A DNA stretch of 64,000 nucleotides from Vibrio mimicus CAIM 602 (GCF_000338875.1 NZ_AOMO01000029.1:62001-126000), one strand, 5' to 3'. Shown: positions 40,499-51,052, numbered from the stretch's first letter. The notes: generated from the sequence alone by a model not told the origin. Translations and numbers: made by a program.

Positions 40499-40556
40499 TT
40501 AGGGGGCGGTGGCGCAGTAATGCGTCACTGCTACCCGACATCATCCCCTAATGTTG

Positions 40557-40589
40557 AAAAACCGGAGCTAAGTCTCCGGTTTTTTTATG
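40557..40589 (+). terminator. Original groESL terminator, displaced by the intron
   Basis: AACCGGAG-CTAAGT-CTCCGGTT followed by TTTTT. In the spliced or uninterrupted operon it would lie just after groEL; now it is 3.2 kb downstream of the groEL stop. Confidence 0.9.
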
Positions 40590-40740
40590 TTTAATCTGGC
40601 AAGGCTTGAGATCATCTTCTATCTTGCCTAAGTAACTCATTCAAGCGGAAAACTGACACAATATTCACAAATTCTCGAGAGAGATATGGATAATGTTGCT
40701 TAGTTTTTCCCCTTACCCATCCTGATTGGAGGTTATTTTT

Positions 40741-41301
40741 ATGAAAAAGCCGTTTGCTTTGATGGCTCTAACTGCAGCGATGGCTGCTCCAGCAGCACTG
40801 GCTTCAACACCAGTCATGTTTTCTTCTATCGACAATTTCAACACGCCAGATGCTAACCAAGTAGCGGGTCTGCGTTTGTCTGCATTGCACGGTAAAGTTG
40901 ATGAAGTGAAAGGGGTCGATTTCTCGATTCTTGGTTTATCTGAAACCAACAAAACTACAGGTGTGAACTTTGGTCTATTCTTCGGTGCGAGCAAAGTTAA
41001 CCAAGAGATGACTGGTGCATCATTGGGTCTGCTGAACTGGAACACAGGTAGCACTTACGGTGCAAACTTAGGTCTGGTTAACCTGACTAACGACGTTAAA
41101 GGCGCTAACTTGAGTTTTGTGAACTATTCAGAAGGTAACACCTTGGTTGACCTAGGTGCGGCTAACTTCTCGAACACTTCTACTGTTCAGTTTGGCCTGT
41201 TCAACAAAACTGCAAAAATTGAAGGCGTACAGATTGGTTTGATCAACTGTGCTGACAACGGTTTCTTTAAGTGTTTCCCAATCATTAACTTTGCTAAGTA
41301 A
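40741..41301 (+). CDS. Secreted protein with GLxN-type repeats (LA_2272-like family)
   Basis: This 186-residue protein has a signal peptide (about residues 1-21, ending PAALA before STPVM). The mature part repeats a short unit of the type G-x-x-x-G-L-x-N (VNFGLFF, ASLGLLNWN, ANLGLVNLT, VQFGLFNKT, VQIGLINC), as in proteins described as surface repeat proteins. The repeats suggest a beta-rich periplasmic or surface structure. Function is not known. The ATG at 40741 follows TTGGAGG, so it was preferred over 40726. Two cysteines lie near the C-terminus. It sits just downstream of the groESL terminator. Confidence 0.7.
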   Translation: MKKPFALMALTAAMAAPAALASTPVMFSSIDNFNTPDANQVAGLRLSALHGKVDEVKGVDFSILGLSETNKTTGVNFGLFFGASKVNQEMTGASLGLLNWNTGSTYGANLGLVNLTNDVKGANLSFVNYSEGNTLVDLGAANFSNTSTVQFGLFNKTAKIEGVQIGLINCADNGFFKCFPIINFAK

Positions 41302-41306
41302 TGATT

Positions 41307-41341
41307 TAAAAAAGCGTTGCCAAGGCAACGCTTTTTTTTTT
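41307..41341. terminator. Bidirectional terminator between the repeat protein and epmB
   Basis: AAAAAAGCGTTGCC-AA-GGCAACGCTTTTTT lies between convergent stops. Confidence 0.92.
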
Positions 41342-42363
41342 CACTCAAGGTGTAAATCGAGCGGAGTTTTGCTGGGTTTACCTCCGATTTCTCGAGTCAA
41401 TTTCGGTACCAGATAACCGGAAACCCGCTCAATTAAGCCTGCCATAAGCTGCCGTGCTTCAGCATCACTCACGTAAAAATGCGCCGCACCCTGCACCTTA
41501 TCCAGCACATGCAGGTAATAAGGTAAAATTCCCGCATCAAATAAAGTTTCACTGAGTGCAACTTGTTCTTCAACGGAGTTATTTACGCCTTTAAGCAGCA
41601 CACCTTGGTTAAGCAGAGTCACGTTAACTGCGCGTAAGCGTGCCATTTGCTGTTTGAGCTCCAGATTGATTTCATTGGCGTGATTGATGTGCGTAACCAG
41701 CAAGACTTGCAAGCGAGTTTGTGCGAATAGCTCAACCAATTCATCCGTGATACGCGCAGGGATCACGACAGGTAATCGTGAGTGAATACGCAGTCGTTTG
41801 ATGTGCGGGATCGTAGCGATGCGTTCAATCAACCAAGCGAGTTCATGATCCTTCGCCATCAAAGGATCACCGCCCGAGAAGATCACTTCATTGAGTTGCG
41901 GATTCTGCGCGATGTAATCAAGACTTTGCTGCCAAATTGCTTTACTGCCTTTGTTATCTTCATAAGGGAAATGACGACGGAAACAGTAGCGGCAGTTGAT
42001 TGCGCAGCCGCCTTTCACGATCAGCAAGCAACGATTTTGGTACTTGTGTAGCAAGCCTGGAATTGCGTTGTTTTGCTCATCCAGAGGATCATTGGAATAG
42101 CCGGGATGTACCTCAAATTCTGCGCCCAATGGCAAAACTTGACGTAAAAGTGGATCGTAAGGATTGCCTTTTTGCATGCGATCGACAAAACTTTGCGGCA
42201 CCCGCTGCGCAAACAGTTTGCGCGCTTCAAATCCGTCTTGCCATGGCGATGGATCGATCTCGAGTTGCTGTAATAATTGAGCAGGATCCGAGATCGCGTT
42301 TGCCAGCTGTTGCAGCCAGTTTTGCTCAACAGAAACGACTTTTCGGGTTATGATGTGCGGCAT
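41341..42363 (-). CDS. epmB: EF-P beta-lysylation enzyme EpmB (lysine 2,3-aminomutase)
   Basis: This 340-residue radical-SAM, PLP-dependent enzyme converts (S)-alpha-lysine to (R)-beta-lysine, which EpmA attaches to EF-P. The iron-sulfur cysteines C120, C124 and C127 are in GGCAINCRYCFRR, followed by the aminomutase motifs EVIFSGGDPLMAKD and IHSRLPVVIPARIT. It is divergent from efp, 32 bases apart, so a shared control region is likely. The substrate protein, this enzyme and EpmA (46.7 kb) are all within 6 kb. Confidence 0.95.
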   Translation of the reverse strand: MPHIITRKVVSVEQNWLQQLANAISDPAQLLQQLEIDPSPWQDGFEARKLFAQRVPQSFVDRMQKGNPYDPLLRQVLPLGAEFEVHPGYSNDPLDEQNNAIPGLLHKYQNRCLLIVKGGCAINCRYCFRRHFPYEDNKGSKAIWQQSLDYIAQNPQLNEVIFSGGDPLMAKDHELAWLIERIATIPHIKRLRIHSRLPVVIPARITDELVELFAQTRLQVLLVTHINHANEINLELKQQMARLRAVNVTLLNQGVLLKGVNNSVEEQVALSETLFDAGILPYYLHVLDKVQGAAHFYVSDAEARQLMAGLIERVSGYLVPKLTREIGGKPSKTPLDLHLE

Positions 42364-42395
42364 TGATTTTAACTCGAAGATAGTAAGAGGACAAA

Positions 42396-42962
42396 ATGGC
42401 TACTGTTAGCACGAATGAATTTAAAGGCGGTCTCAAAATTATGCTTGATAACGAGCCTTGTGTCATTCTCGAAAACGAGTATGTAAAACCAGGTAAAGGT
42501 CAGGCATTCAACCGCGTGAGAATCCGTAAGCTGCTTACTGGTAAAGTTCTGGAAAAAACTTTTAAATCGGGTGACACAGCGGAAGTTGCTGATGTTATCG
42601 ATATCGATCTGGATTACCTGTACAACGATGGCGAATTCTACCACTTCATGAACAACAGCACATTCGAACAGCTTGCTGCAGATGCAAAAGCGGTCGGTGA
42701 GAATGCGAAATGGTTGGTAGAAAACAACACTTGTATGCTGACACTGTGGAATGGTAACCCAATCGCGGTAACTCCACCAAACTTCGTTGAGCTAGAAGTG
42801 ACTGAAACTGATCCAGGCGTTAAAGGTGACACTCAAGGTACTGGCGGTAAACCAGCAACTCTGTCTACTGGTGCGGTAGTTCGCGTACCTCTATTTGTAC
42901 AGATCGGCGAAGTGATCAAAGTGGACACTCGCTCAGCAGAATACGTTGGCCGTGTGAAGTAA
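42396..42962 (+). CDS. efp: Elongation factor P
   Basis: This 188-residue translation factor rescues ribosomes stalled at polyproline. The N-terminal KOW-like domain carries the modified Lys34 in [12 protein letters not shown]; two OB domains follow. The final segment [18 protein letters not shown] is typical. AAGAGGAC precedes the ATG. It is divergent from epmB. Confidence 0.97.
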   Translation: MATVSTNEFKGGLKIMLDNEPCVILENEYVKPGKGQAFNRVRIRKLLTGKVLEKTFKSGDTAEVADVIDIDLDYLYNDGEFYHFMNNSTFEQLAADAKAVGENAKWLVENNTCMLTLWNGNPIAVTPPNFVELEVTETDPGVKGDTQGTGGKPATLSTGAVVRVPLFVQIGEVIKVDTRSAEYVGRVK

Positions 42963-42978
42963 TCACTTCGGCGACAAG

Positions 42979-43008
42979 AAAAAACCAACCTTGCGGTTGG
43001 TTTTTTTA
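42979..43008 (+). terminator. Terminator of efp
   Basis: AAAAAACCAACC-TTGC-GGTTGGTTTTTTT lies directly after efp. Confidence 0.92.
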
Positions 43009-43043
43009 TGCGTGTTTTGCTCTTGTTGCTTGAGCACACCAAT

Positions 43044-43074
43044 AAAAAAGCTGGCCTGTAAGCCAGCTTTTTTG
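43044..43074 (-). terminator. Terminator of frdABCD
   Basis: AAAAAAGCTGGC-CTGTAA-GCCAGCTTTTTT lies just downstream of frdD on the minus strand and is symmetric. Confidence 0.9.
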
Positions 43075-43084
43075 ATGCTTCATG

Positions 43085-43447
43085 TTAGATCATGAAGATA
43101 AACACGATAGCCAGTGCTGAGATGATAGTCGCAAAGCCGTAGCAAGCGATTTTTCCTGCCACACCCGTGTGGAATTTCAGGTCATGCATACCGTGATGAA
43201 CACGGTGCATGGCATGCCACATTGGTAGGGCTAAAGTGCCGATGATGAACAATGCACCAATGATGCTAGTTGCAAAGCTGGCTACACGCTCATAGCTTAG
43301 TGCTTCGGCATCAATCACACCGAGTGGCGCAAGAATGCCCAGTACCAGAATGGTAATTGGGGTGATCATGGCAAACCAAGTGCCACCAGCACCAAACAGG
43401 CTCCACCATACTGGTTCGTCTGAACGTTTTGGGTTGGTATTAATCAC
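43085..43447 (-). CDS. frdD: Fumarate reductase membrane anchor subunit D
   Basis: This 120-residue protein has three membrane helices and, with FrdC, anchors the enzyme and binds menaquinol. The start GTG at 43447 follows AAGGAGC at good spacing and gives [19 protein letters not shown], matching FrdD; the longer frame to 43477 is not needed. It is the last gene of frdABCD, 10 bases after the frdC stop. Confidence 0.92.
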   Translation of the reverse strand: MINTNPKRSDEPVWWSLFGAGGTWFAMITPITILVLGILAPLGVIDAEALSYERVASFATSIIGALFIIGTLALPMWHAMHRVHHGMHDLKFHTGVAGKIACYGFATIISALAIVFIFMI

Positions 43448-43457
43448 AATAAGCTCC

Positions 43458-43841
43458 TTACACCACAATAAGAACAATCAGTGAGATAAAGGCCACGGCC
43501 GCCCACTGTGCTAGCACGATGATCTTTTTATCAACGGGTTTGCCACCCAAGCGAATTGGCACTACTTGCGGCATCATGCTGAAGAAGGTTTGTGCATGGA
43601 ACAAGCTACCAGCCAGTGCCACGATGTTGATCGCAACGACGAGTGGGTTTGCCATAAAATCCAACCAGGTTTGCCATGCTTCAGGGCCTTTCACCAGAGA
43701 ACCTAAGCCAACGGTTAGGAACAAGGTAAACAGGATCAATGGCAGAACCGTTGCTTCACGCACCATGTAGAAACGGTAGAAAGGATGATCTTTCCACCAA
43801 GTACGTTTCATTTCACGAACATAAGGTTTACGGTTACTCAT
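43458..43841 (-). CDS. frdC: Fumarate reductase membrane anchor subunit C
   Basis: This 127-residue protein has three membrane helices (about residues 30-50, 65-90, 105-127) and the family start [31 protein letters not shown]. It forms the quinol site with FrdD. It sits two bases after the frdB stop. Confidence 0.94.
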   Translation of the reverse strand: MSNRKPYVREMKRTWWKDHPFYRFYMVREATVLPLILFTLFLTVGLGSLVKGPEAWQTWLDFMANPLVVAINIVALAGSLFHAQTFFSMMPQVVPIRLGGKPVDKKIIVLAQWAAVAFISLIVLIVV

Positions 43842-43843
43842 CC

Positions 43844-44602
43844 TTAGGCCTCCACTTTCTTCGGTGAACCGTCAGGGTTCAACATCGCGATCACGAAGTC
43901 TAATGATGACTCCACTTTGCCTTGGTTCACGGCTGCCGCTGGGTCAACGTGTTTTGGACACACTTCAGAGCAGTAACCAACGAAGGTACAGCCCCAAGCG
44001 CCGTTTTCACCGTTGATCAGTTTCATACGCTCGGCTTTACCGTTGTCACGGCTGTCGAGGTTGTAGCGATGCGCCAGAGTCAAAGCAGCAGGGCCGATAA
44101 ACTCAGGGTTTAGCCCGAACTGCGGACACGCGGCATAACACAAACCACAGTTGATACAGCCAGCAAATTGCTTGTAGCGTGCCATTTGCTCTGGAGTTTG
44201 TAGGTTAGTACCGTCTTCTGGCTTACGATCGTTACCGATGATGTATGGCTTGATCGCTTCCAGACGCTCAATGAATGGCGTCATGTCTACGATCAAGTCT
44301 TTTTCGATTGGGAAGTTCGCCAGCGGTTCGATTTTTACGCCTTCTGGGTAATCACGTAAGAAGCTCTTACATGCCAGTTTTGGCACACCATTGACCATGA
44401 TGCCGCACGATCCACAGATCGCCATACGGCATGACCAGCGGTAAGAAAGATCTTTGTCTAAGTGATCTTTCACATAGCCAATTGCATCCAGTACCGACAT
44501 GGTTTCATCAAACGGCACTTCGAAGCGTTGCATGTGTGGCTCTGCATCTTTGGCTGGGTCGTAGCGCAGAATGTCCACTTTTTGAATACGTTGTGCTGAC
44601 AT
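43844..44602 (-). CDS. frdB: Fumarate reductase iron-sulfur subunit
   Basis: This 252-residue subunit relays electrons from menaquinol to FrdA. The 2Fe-2S ligands are in [15 protein letters not shown]...ACKSF (about residues 58-83). The 4Fe-4S/3Fe-4S ligands are in [14 protein letters not shown] (about 149-162) and [17 protein letters not shown] (about 205-221). The frame starts at the last base of the frdA stop region and overlaps it by one base, so translation is coupled. Confidence 0.96.
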   Translation of the reverse strand: MSAQRIQKVDILRYDPAKDAEPHMQRFEVPFDETMSVLDAIGYVKDHLDKDLSYRWSCRMAICGSCGIMVNGVPKLACKSFLRDYPEGVKIEPLANFPIEKDLIVDMTPFIERLEAIKPYIIGNDRKPEDGTNLQTPEQMARYKQFAGCINCGLCYAACPQFGLNPEFIGPAALTLAHRYNLDSRDNGKAERMKLINGENGAWGCTFVGYCSEVCPKHVDPAAAVNQGKVESSLDFVIAMLNPDGSPKKVEA

Positions 44603-46410
44603 TAGTTTTGCTCCTCTACGCTTTTTCCGGCCGCTTCAGCTGCCGCAGCTTTTTCTGCTGCTTCACCGTATAGACGCGCTTTTGGCTGCGACTTAGTGAT
44701 TTTCACTGGGCTGTAATCGATCTTCGGTGATTGACCTTCTTGGAAGAACGCCAGAGAGTGCTTGAGGAATTCCACGTCATCACGCTCTGTGCAACCGTCA
44801 TCAAGACGTTGATGCGCACCACGAGATTCTTTACGCAGGATAGCGGAGTGAACCATGGCTTCTGCCACATCCAGACCGTAACCGACTTCAATCGCGTATA
44901 GCAGGTCAGTGTTGAACACCTTGCCTTTGTCTTTGATGCTGATGCGCTTGTAACGCTCTTTCAACTCAGCCAGTTTGTTGATGGTGTCTTGCATCAGATC
45001 TTCCTGACGGTAGATACCACAACCTGCTTCCATGGTGTGACCCATTTCAGTACGGATGGTTGCCCAGTTTTCATCACCTTCTTGTTGCATCAGTGCTGCG
45101 ATACGATCTTCAACCGCTTTCACTTGTGCAGCGATTGCTGTTTCGTTCCAGCCTTTGAACTGTGCTGCGCGCTCAACCGCTTTTTCACCCGCTACGCGGC
45201 CAAATACCACGAATTCAGCCAGTGAGTTAGAACCTAAACGGTTCGCACCATGCAGACCGACAGACGCACATTCACCGACGGCGAACAGACCTTTAATGCG
45301 CGTTTCACATTCGCCATTCGTTTCGATACCACCCATGGTGTAGTGTACGGTTGGGCGAATTGGAATTGGCTCTTTCGCTGGGTCAACGTTCACGTACGCT
45401 TTCGCCAGTTCACAGATAAATGGCAGGCGCTCTTGCAGGTATTCTTCACCTAAATGACGTAGGTCTAGGTGCACCACATCGCCCAGTGGGTGTTTGATGG
45501 TGTTGCCTTTTTGCTGCTCATGCCAGAAAGCTTGGGAAACTTTGTCACGTGGACCCAGTTCCATGTATTTGTTCTTCGGCTGGCCCACTGGCGTTTCAGG
45601 GCCCATGCCGTAGTCTTGCAGGTAACGGTAGCCATTTTTGTTGACGATAATACCGCCTTCACCACGACAACCTTCGGTCATCAGAATGCCGGTACCAGGC
45701 AGACCAGTTGGGTGGTACTGAACGAATTCCATATCACGTAGAGGAACGCCGTGACGGAAAGCCATCGCCATACCATCACCAGTCACAATACCGCCGTTGG
45801 TGTTGCAGTGGTAAACGCGACCTGCGCCGCCAGTGGCTAGGACAACCGATTTGGCTTTGATTGTGACCAGTTCGCCTTCCGACATATGAATCGCGATCAA
45901 ACCTTGGATTTCACCTTCATCAACCAGCAAATCCACCACAAAGTACTCATCCAATCGCTTGATTTGTGGGTACTTCATTGAAGTCTGGAACAGGGTGTGC
46001 AGCATGTGGAAGCCAGTTTTGTCGGCTGCGAACCATGTGCGCTCAACTTTCATACCGCCGAAGCGACGTACGTTGACTTCACCATTCTCTTTACGGCTCC
46101 AAGGACAACCCCATTGTTCCATCTGGATCATTTCACGGGTTGCATTGGCAACAAAGTATTCAACAACATCCTGTTCACATAGCCAGTCACCACCGCCAAC
46201 GGTATCGTTGAAGTGGTTATCTAGACTATCTTCATCCTTGATAACTGCTGCGGAGCCACCCTCGGCTGCGACGGTATGAGAACGCATTGGATAAACTTTA
46301 GAAATCAGAGCAACTTCTAAATGAGGGTTTGCTTCTGCCGCTGCAATAGCAGTACGAAGACCAGCGCCGCCAGCGCCGATGACTGCGATATCTGTGGTGA
46401 TAATTTGCAC
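44602..46410 (-). CDS. frdA: Fumarate reductase flavoprotein subunit
   Basis: This 602-residue catalytic subunit reduces fumarate to succinate at the inner face of the membrane in anaerobic respiration. FAD-binding [16 protein letters not shown] is at the N-terminus, the FAD-linked His is in [13 protein letters not shown] (about residue 45), and the active-site segments [21 protein letters not shown] and [10 protein letters not shown] are present. It heads frdABCD. The order and single-base overlaps are as in other gammaproteobacteria. Confidence 0.97.
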   Translation of the reverse strand: MQIITTDIAVIGAGGAGLRTAIAAAEANPHLEVALISKVYPMRSHTVAAEGGSAAVIKDEDSLDNHFNDTVGGGDWLCEQDVVEYFVANATREMIQMEQWGCPWSRKENGEVNVRRFGGMKVERTWFAADKTGFHMLHTLFQTSMKYPQIKRLDEYFVVDLLVDEGEIQGLIAIHMSEGELVTIKAKSVVLATGGAGRVYHCNTNGGIVTGDGMAMAFRHGVPLRDMEFVQYHPTGLPGTGILMTEGCRGEGGIIVNKNGYRYLQDYGMGPETPVGQPKNKYMELGPRDKVSQAFWHEQQKGNTIKHPLGDVVHLDLRHLGEEYLQERLPFICELAKAYVNVDPAKEPIPIRPTVHYTMGGIETNGECETRIKGLFAVGECASVGLHGANRLGSNSLAEFVVFGRVAGEKAVERAAQFKGWNETAIAAQVKAVEDRIAALMQQEGDENWATIRTEMGHTMEAGCGIYRQEDLMQDTINKLAELKERYKRISIKDKGKVFNTDLLYAIEVGYGLDVAEAMVHSAILRKESRGAHQRLDDGCTERDDVEFLKHSLAFFQEGQSPKIDYSPVKITKSQPKARLYGEAAEKAAAAEAAGKSVEEQN

Positions 46411-46714
46411 AGTTATCCTCCAGTGTGATTATTTTTTTATGTGTGGACTGGGTTTAAGCCCGGTTCCTGGAATCGTTAGATGTGATTCAAACGCATGGGA
46501 TCATGGTTTTCTTCTGCATCCACCCACCCATTAAGTGGTAGCGGTAGTGTAGAAGAGCTTGGAAGTGGAAAAATTGATTCTGTTGGGTTTTTGCTTCGGT
46601 ATTGCAAACTTAAGCATACTATTTGCCCTATATGTGACTGGTGTCACAATTGGGTTTGGATTTTTATTCTGAACGAGTACAATTCGTTATCTCTGTTAAT
46701 TGTTGAGCGACATC
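46411..46714. other. Divergent intergenic region between frdA and epmA
   Basis: These 304 bases contain a CRP site (46633-46648) and the promoter regions of frdABCD and epmA. A clear FNR box was not found by eye. No gene or repeat was seen. Confidence 0.6.
46633..46648. promoter_or_regulatory. CRP-binding site between frdA and epmA
   Basis: TGTGA-CTGGTG-TCACA is a perfect match to the core CRP consensus TGTGA-N6-TCACA. It lies about 220 bases from frdA and 67 from the epmA start. Confidence 0.8.
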
Positions 46715-47689
46715 ATGACTAGTTCCGACTGGATGCCTACCGCATCAATAAGCCAATTAAAACAACGCGCTACCTTACTGCGCCAGATCCGAGAATTCTT
46801 TGCCGAACGTGATGTGCTGGAAGTGGAAACCCCAGCCATGAGTCACGCAACGGTGACGGATATCCACTTACATACCTTTAAAACGGAATTCGTTGGGCCG
46901 GGTTATGCCAAGGGCAGTTCACTGCACCTAATGACTAGCCCTGAATTTCATATGAAGCGTTTGTTAGCGGCAGGCAGTGGTTGTATTTATCAGCTTGGTA
47001 AAGCCTTTCGTAACGAAGAAAATGGTCGCTACCACAATCCTGAGTTCACCATGTTGGAATGGTACCGCATTGGCTTTGATCACCATGCTTTGATGGATGA
47101 GATGGACGCTTTGCTACAACTGGTACTGCGCTGTGGCAGTGCAGAGCGAATGACTTACCAAGAAGCCTTCCTTAATGTGCTCGGTGTTTGTCCATTAAAA
47201 GGTGAGATGAGTGAGTTAAAGCAAGTTGCCGCGACGCTAGGTTTAAGTGATATCGCAGAGCCTGAAGAGGATCGTGACACTTTATTGCAACTGCTGTTTA
47301 GCATTGGTATTGAGCCAAAAATTGGCCAATCCGTGCCTGCTTTTGTTTATGATTTTCCGGCTTCGCAAGCGGCATTGGCCAAAATTAATCCTGCAGACCC
47401 ACGGGTAGCCGACCGTTTTGAAGTCTATTTCAAAGGGATAGAACTGGCCAACGGCTTCCATGAGTTGGATAACCCTGCAGAACAGCTTGCTCGTTTTAAA
47501 GCTGATAACGCCAAACGTTTAGAAATGGGGCTAGCTGAACAGCCGATCGATTATCATTTGATCGCAGCGTTGGAAGCAGGTTTGCCAGAGTGTGCAGGGG
47601 TAGCACTGGGAATCGATCGTCTGATCATGTTGGCACTGGGCGAAGATCATATTGATAAGGTCACCGCATTTCCGTTTCCACGAGCCTGA
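46715..47689 (+). CDS. epmA: EF-P lysine ligase EpmA (PoxA/GenX)
   Basis: This 324-residue class II aminoacyl-tRNA synthetase paralogue attaches beta-lysine to Lys34 of EF-P. It is the catalytic core of a lysyl-tRNA synthetase without the anticodon-binding domain. Class II motifs are visible: [20 protein letters not shown] (motif 2) and the motif 3 segment [15 protein letters not shown]. The N-terminus is [15 protein letters not shown]; an upstream ATG at 46700 would add five residues and is less likely. It is divergent from frdABCD. Confidence 0.94.
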   Translation: MTSSDWMPTASISQLKQRATLLRQIREFFAERDVLEVETPAMSHATVTDIHLHTFKTEFVGPGYAKGSSLHLMTSPEFHMKRLLAAGSGCIYQLGKAFRNEENGRYHNPEFTMLEWYRIGFDHHALMDEMDALLQLVLRCGSAERMTYQEAFLNVLGVCPLKGEMSELKQVAATLGLSDIAEPEEDRDTLLQLLFSIGIEPKIGQSVPAFVYDFPASQAALAKINPADPRVADRFEVYFKGIELANGFHELDNPAEQLARFKADNAKRLEMGLAEQPIDYHLIAALEAGLPECAGVALGIDRLIMLALGEDHIDKVTAFPFPRA

Positions 47690-47818
47690 TCAGTTTCTCA
47701 GTTTGCAACATATTCACCCTTTTCAGACCCAGTTTTAACGAGGTAAGCGCTCGCGTCATGCAGCCAACCTCGTTATACTCCTTGTCTGATTTGAATCCCC
47801 ATTGCAAGAGCACAGGAT

Positions 47819-48253
47819 ATGCAAGAGTACATTGAGTTTTTCCAGCAAAATATGATCCTTTCACTGGCTTGGATCGGTATTTTGGTGGCGTTAATCGCCA
47901 GCATTTATAAATCTGCCACCGCCACTTACCAAGAAGTGACCGCGACCCAAGCGACACATCTGATTAACCGTGAAAACGGAATCGTAGTGGATATCCGCAG
48001 CAAAGATGAGTTCAAACAGGGACACATTACCGACGCAATTCACATTTTGCCGTCAGACATTAAGGCTGGAAACTTGGCTGGGCTTGAAAGCCATAAATCG
48101 AGCCCCATTATTGTGGTATGCAAAACAGGTCAAACCGCACGTGAAAGTGCTGATCTACTGACCAAAGCTGGATTTGAGAAGGTCAATCTTCTTAAAAATG
48201 GCTTGATTGCTTGGAATGAAGCTAACCTGCCTTTAGTACGCGGTAAACGCTAA
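47819..48253 (+). CDS. Membrane-anchored rhodanese-like sulfurtransferase (YibN-like)
   Basis: This 144-residue protein has one N-terminal membrane helix (about residues 12-30) and a rhodanese domain (about 40-140). The active-site Cys is in VVCKTGQTARESA (about residue 101). It transfers sulfane sulfur in vitro in this family; the cellular role is unclear. It lies upstream of secB. In E. coli the order is yibN-grxC-secB; no grxC is present here between the two. Confidence 0.85.
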   Translation: MQEYIEFFQQNMILSLAWIGILVALIASIYKSATATYQEVTATQATHLINRENGIVVDIRSKDEFKQGHITDAIHILPSDIKAGNLAGLESHKSSPIIVVCKTGQTARESADLLTKAGFEKVNLLKNGLIAWNEANLPLVRGKR

Positions 48254-48419
48254 GCACTTTGGGTACACAGTCGGCGCTGGTGAAAATGTCAGCGCTTGAC
48301 GGTTAGAGTTGTGATGTCACCCACGTAATGGCTTGCCCACCTAGTGATTCCACATACTCTCAGTTAGTCTCAGGACATATTGACCTTTGAACCGAATTAC
48401 CTGAATTAAGGATGAAACC

Positions 48420-48890
48420 ATGGCTGAAGCAGCACAAGCCCCGCAACAACAGTTTGCTATCCAACGTATCTACCTGAAAGATGTTTCTTTTGAAGCGCCA
48501 AGCTCACCAGTTATGTTCCAAAAAGAGTGGAATCCAGATGTGAAACTGGATCTTGATACTCAAAGCCGTGAACTGGGTGAAGGTGTTTACGAAGTGGTTC
48601 TGCGTCTTACTGTTACTGTGAAAAACGCAGAAGAAACCGCATTCCTGTGTGAAGTACAACAAGCAGGTATTTTCAGTGCAGAGCAGATGGAAGCTGGCCA
48701 ATTGGCACATTGCTTGGGTGCTTTCTGCCCGAACATCCTGTTCCCATACGCACGTGAAACTATTTCAAGCCTAGTGGTAAAAGGTACTTTCCCACAACTG
48801 AACCTAGCTCCTGTAAACTTTGACGCACTGTTCATGAACTATCTGCAACAGCAAGCTCAAGAAGGCGCAGCAACTCCAGCGAACGCTTAA
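48420..48890 (+). CDS. secB: Protein-export chaperone SecB
   Basis: This 156-residue tetrameric cytosolic chaperone keeps preproteins unfolded and passes them to SecA. Characteristic segments are the N-terminal [16 protein letters not shown], the middle [11 protein letters not shown] and the C-terminal [26 protein letters not shown] site precedes the ATG. It lies upstream of gpsA and cysE. Confidence 0.97.
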   Translation: MAEAAQAPQQQFAIQRIYLKDVSFEAPSSPVMFQKEWNPDVKLDLDTQSRELGEGVYEVVLRLTVTVKNAEETAFLCEVQQAGIFSAEQMEAGQLAHCLGAFCPNILFPYARETISSLVVKGTFPQLNLAPVNFDALFMNYLQQQAQEGAATPANA

Positions 48891-48918
48891 TTCGCGCGAT
48901 TGAGTTTCAAGCTACAGT

Positions 48919-48953
48919 AAAATGCACAGCGCAACCGCGATGTGCATTTTTTG
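48919..48953 (+). terminator. Terminator of secB
   Basis: AAAATGCACA-GCGCAACCGCGA-TGTGCATTTTTT lies 25-60 bases after secB. Confidence 0.8.
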
Positions 48954-49070
48954 TTTATCACCCTCAGTATTTTGCGAAGAAGCTTTGTGAAGGCGAATGA
49001 GCAGCCAACTGCCATTGCCTATGCTTTGGGTATAGAATAGAGCACAACTTCGTTATTGATAGGCGGAACA

Positions 49071-50105
49071 ATGAGCGATACACATAACCATACTGGTTAC
49101 GGAAAACCTGTTGAAATGACGGTGATTGGTGCGGGATCTTATGGCACTTCACTGGCTATCTCACTAGCTCGTAACGGAGCTAACATTGTCCTGTGGGGGC
49201 ACGAAGCTGAGCATATGGCTCGCCTTGAAGCGGATCGTGCTAACCATGAGTTCCTACCGGGGATTGCTTTTCCCGAAACCTTGATTGTCGAAACCGATCT
49301 ACAAAAAGCGGTACAAGCGTGTCGTGATCTGCTGGTGGTCGTGCCTAGCCATGTGTTTGGTATTGTGCTGAAAAGCTTACAACCGCATTTGCGTGCTGAT
49401 AGCCGCATCTGCTGGGCAACCAAAGGTTTGGAACCTGAAACGGGGCGTTTATTACAAGACGTCGCGCATGATGTGCTCGGTGATAACTATCCACTTGCGG
49501 TGCTTTCAGGGCCAACGTTTGCGAAAGAGTTAGCTATGGGGATGCCAACCGCGATTTCTGTTGCCTCACCTGATGCGCAGTTTGTGCGTGACCTGCAAGA
49601 AAAAATCCACTGCAGTAAAACGTTCCGCGTGTACGCCAACAGTGATTTTATCGGTATGCAGCTTGGCGGTGCCGTGAAAAACGTGATTGCGATTGGTGCT
49701 GGGATGTCAGATGGTATTGGCTTTGGGGCGAATGCGCGTACGGCTCTTATCACTCGTGGCTTGGCTGAAATGTGCCGTTTAGGTGCTGCATTAGGTGCAC
49801 AACCAGAAACCTTTATGGGTATGGCGGGACTGGGTGATCTGGTACTGACGTGTACCGACAACCAATCGCGTAACCGCCGTTTTGGCTTGGCGTTGGGCCA
49901 AGGTAAAGATGTCGATACGGCACAAGTGGATATCGGCCAAGTGGTTGAAGGCTATCGCAACACCAAAGAGGTGTGGATGCTCGCTAAACGCATGGGCGTT
50001 GAGATGCCAATAGTTGAACAAATTTATCAAGTATTGTATCAAGGAAAAGATGCGCGACTCGCTGCTCAGGATCTGCTGGCTCGAGATAAGAAGATGGAGC
50101 GTTAA
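49071..50105 (+). CDS. gpsA: Glycerol-3-phosphate dehydrogenase (NAD(P)+)
   Basis: This 344-residue enzyme reduces dihydroxyacetone phosphate to glycerol 3-phosphate for phospholipid synthesis. The Rossmann motif [12 protein letters not shown] (about residues 21-33) and the catalytic Lys segment [17 protein letters not shown] (about 202-218) are intact. The ATG at 49071 has AGGCGG upstream. It is followed by cysE after 73 bases. Confidence 0.96.
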   Translation: MSDTHNHTGYGKPVEMTVIGAGSYGTSLAISLARNGANIVLWGHEAEHMARLEADRANHEFLPGIAFPETLIVETDLQKAVQACRDLLVVVPSHVFGIVLKSLQPHLRADSRICWATKGLEPETGRLLQDVAHDVLGDNYPLAVLSGPTFAKELAMGMPTAISVASPDAQFVRDLQEKIHCSKTFRVYANSDFIGMQLGGAVKNVIAIGAGMSDGIGFGANARTALITRGLAEMCRLGAALGAQPETFMGMAGLGDLVLTCTDNQSRNRRFGLALGQGKDVDTAQVDIGQVVEGYRNTKEVWMLAKRMGVEMPIVEQIYQVLYQGKDARLAAQDLLARDKKMER

Positions 50106-50178
50106 ATACGCCGCGCAAGAGATGGAATTGAATCGATAGGGTGCTTGTCACCCTATCCTGATTGGGACTGAGTAAGTA

Positions 50179-51000
50179 ATGAAACAGTGCGCACACACCA
50201 AGGTTTGGCAAACCATTGTCGCCGAAGCTCGCGAGCAGTCTGAACAAGAACCTATGCTCGCCAGTTTTTACCATGCCACGATTATCAAGCATGAGAGTTT
50301 AAGCTCGGCACTAAGTTATATTTTGGCCAATCGCTTGAATACCGCTTCCATGCCCGCTATGGCCGTCCGAGAAGTGATAGAAGAGGCGTTTGAAGCTGAC
50401 CCTAATATCACTGAAGCTGCGGCTTGCGATATCTGTGCTACGGTCAACCGAGATCCGGCGGTTTCTATGTATTCCATGCCGCTGTTGTACCTGAAAGGTT
50501 ATCACGCTCTGCAAGGTTATCGGGTTGCCAACTGGTTATGGCGACAAGGGCGTAAGGCACTCGCCACCTATTTTCAGAATCAAATTTCTGTGGCTTGTCA
50601 GGTCGACATTCACCCTGCGGCACGAATTGGTCGTGGCATTATGCTCGATCACGCGACAGGCATTGTGATTGGTGAAACGGCTGTGGTTGAAGATGATGTT
50701 TCGATCTTACAAGACGTTACTCTCGGCGGTACGGGTAAAGAGTGCGGCGATCGTCACCCGAAAATTCGTGAAGGGGTAATGATTGGAGCTGGTGCTAAGA
50801 TTTTAGGCAACATCGAAGTTGGGGAAGGGGCAAAAATTGGCTCTGGCTCTGTGGTGTTGCAAGCGGTACCACCGCATACCACTGTTGCTGGAGTTCCAGC
50901 ACGGATTGTTGGTCGTCCACAGTCTGATAAACCGTCACTGGATATGGATCAGCAATTTAACGGCAGATCTCAAACCTTTATTGGTGGTGACGGAATTTAA
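50179..51000 (+). CDS. cysE: Serine O-acetyltransferase
   Basis: This 273-residue enzyme makes O-acetylserine, the first step of cysteine synthesis. The N-terminal helical domain covers about residues 1-140 and the C-terminal left-handed beta helix (about 145-245) has hexapeptide repeats. The catalytic His and acetyl-CoA site lie in IMLDHATGIVIGETAVVEDD and GTGKECGDRHPKI. The flexible C-terminal tail ends GGDGI, the motif by which CysE docks into O-acetylserine sulfhydrylase. It follows gpsA. Confidence 0.96.
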   Translation: MKQCAHTKVWQTIVAEAREQSEQEPMLASFYHATIIKHESLSSALSYILANRLNTASMPAMAVREVIEEAFEADPNITEAAACDICATVNRDPAVSMYSMPLLYLKGYHALQGYRVANWLWRQGRKALATYFQNQISVACQVDIHPAARIGRGIMLDHATGIVIGETAVVEDDVSILQDVTLGGTGKECGDRHPKIREGVMIGAGAKILGNIEVGEGAKIGSGSVVLQAVPPHTTVAGVPARIVGRPQSDKPSLDMDQQFNGRSQTFIGGDGI

Positions 51001-51052
51001 ATCAGATTTTCTTGCCTTGCTTATAGGGAAGAGAAGTAAAAGACAGAAAATA

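Noticed and set aside
49000-49035. ERIC-like end before gpsA (GCTTTGGGTATAG)
   Set aside because: Only about 12 bases match the repeat end; the rest does not align.
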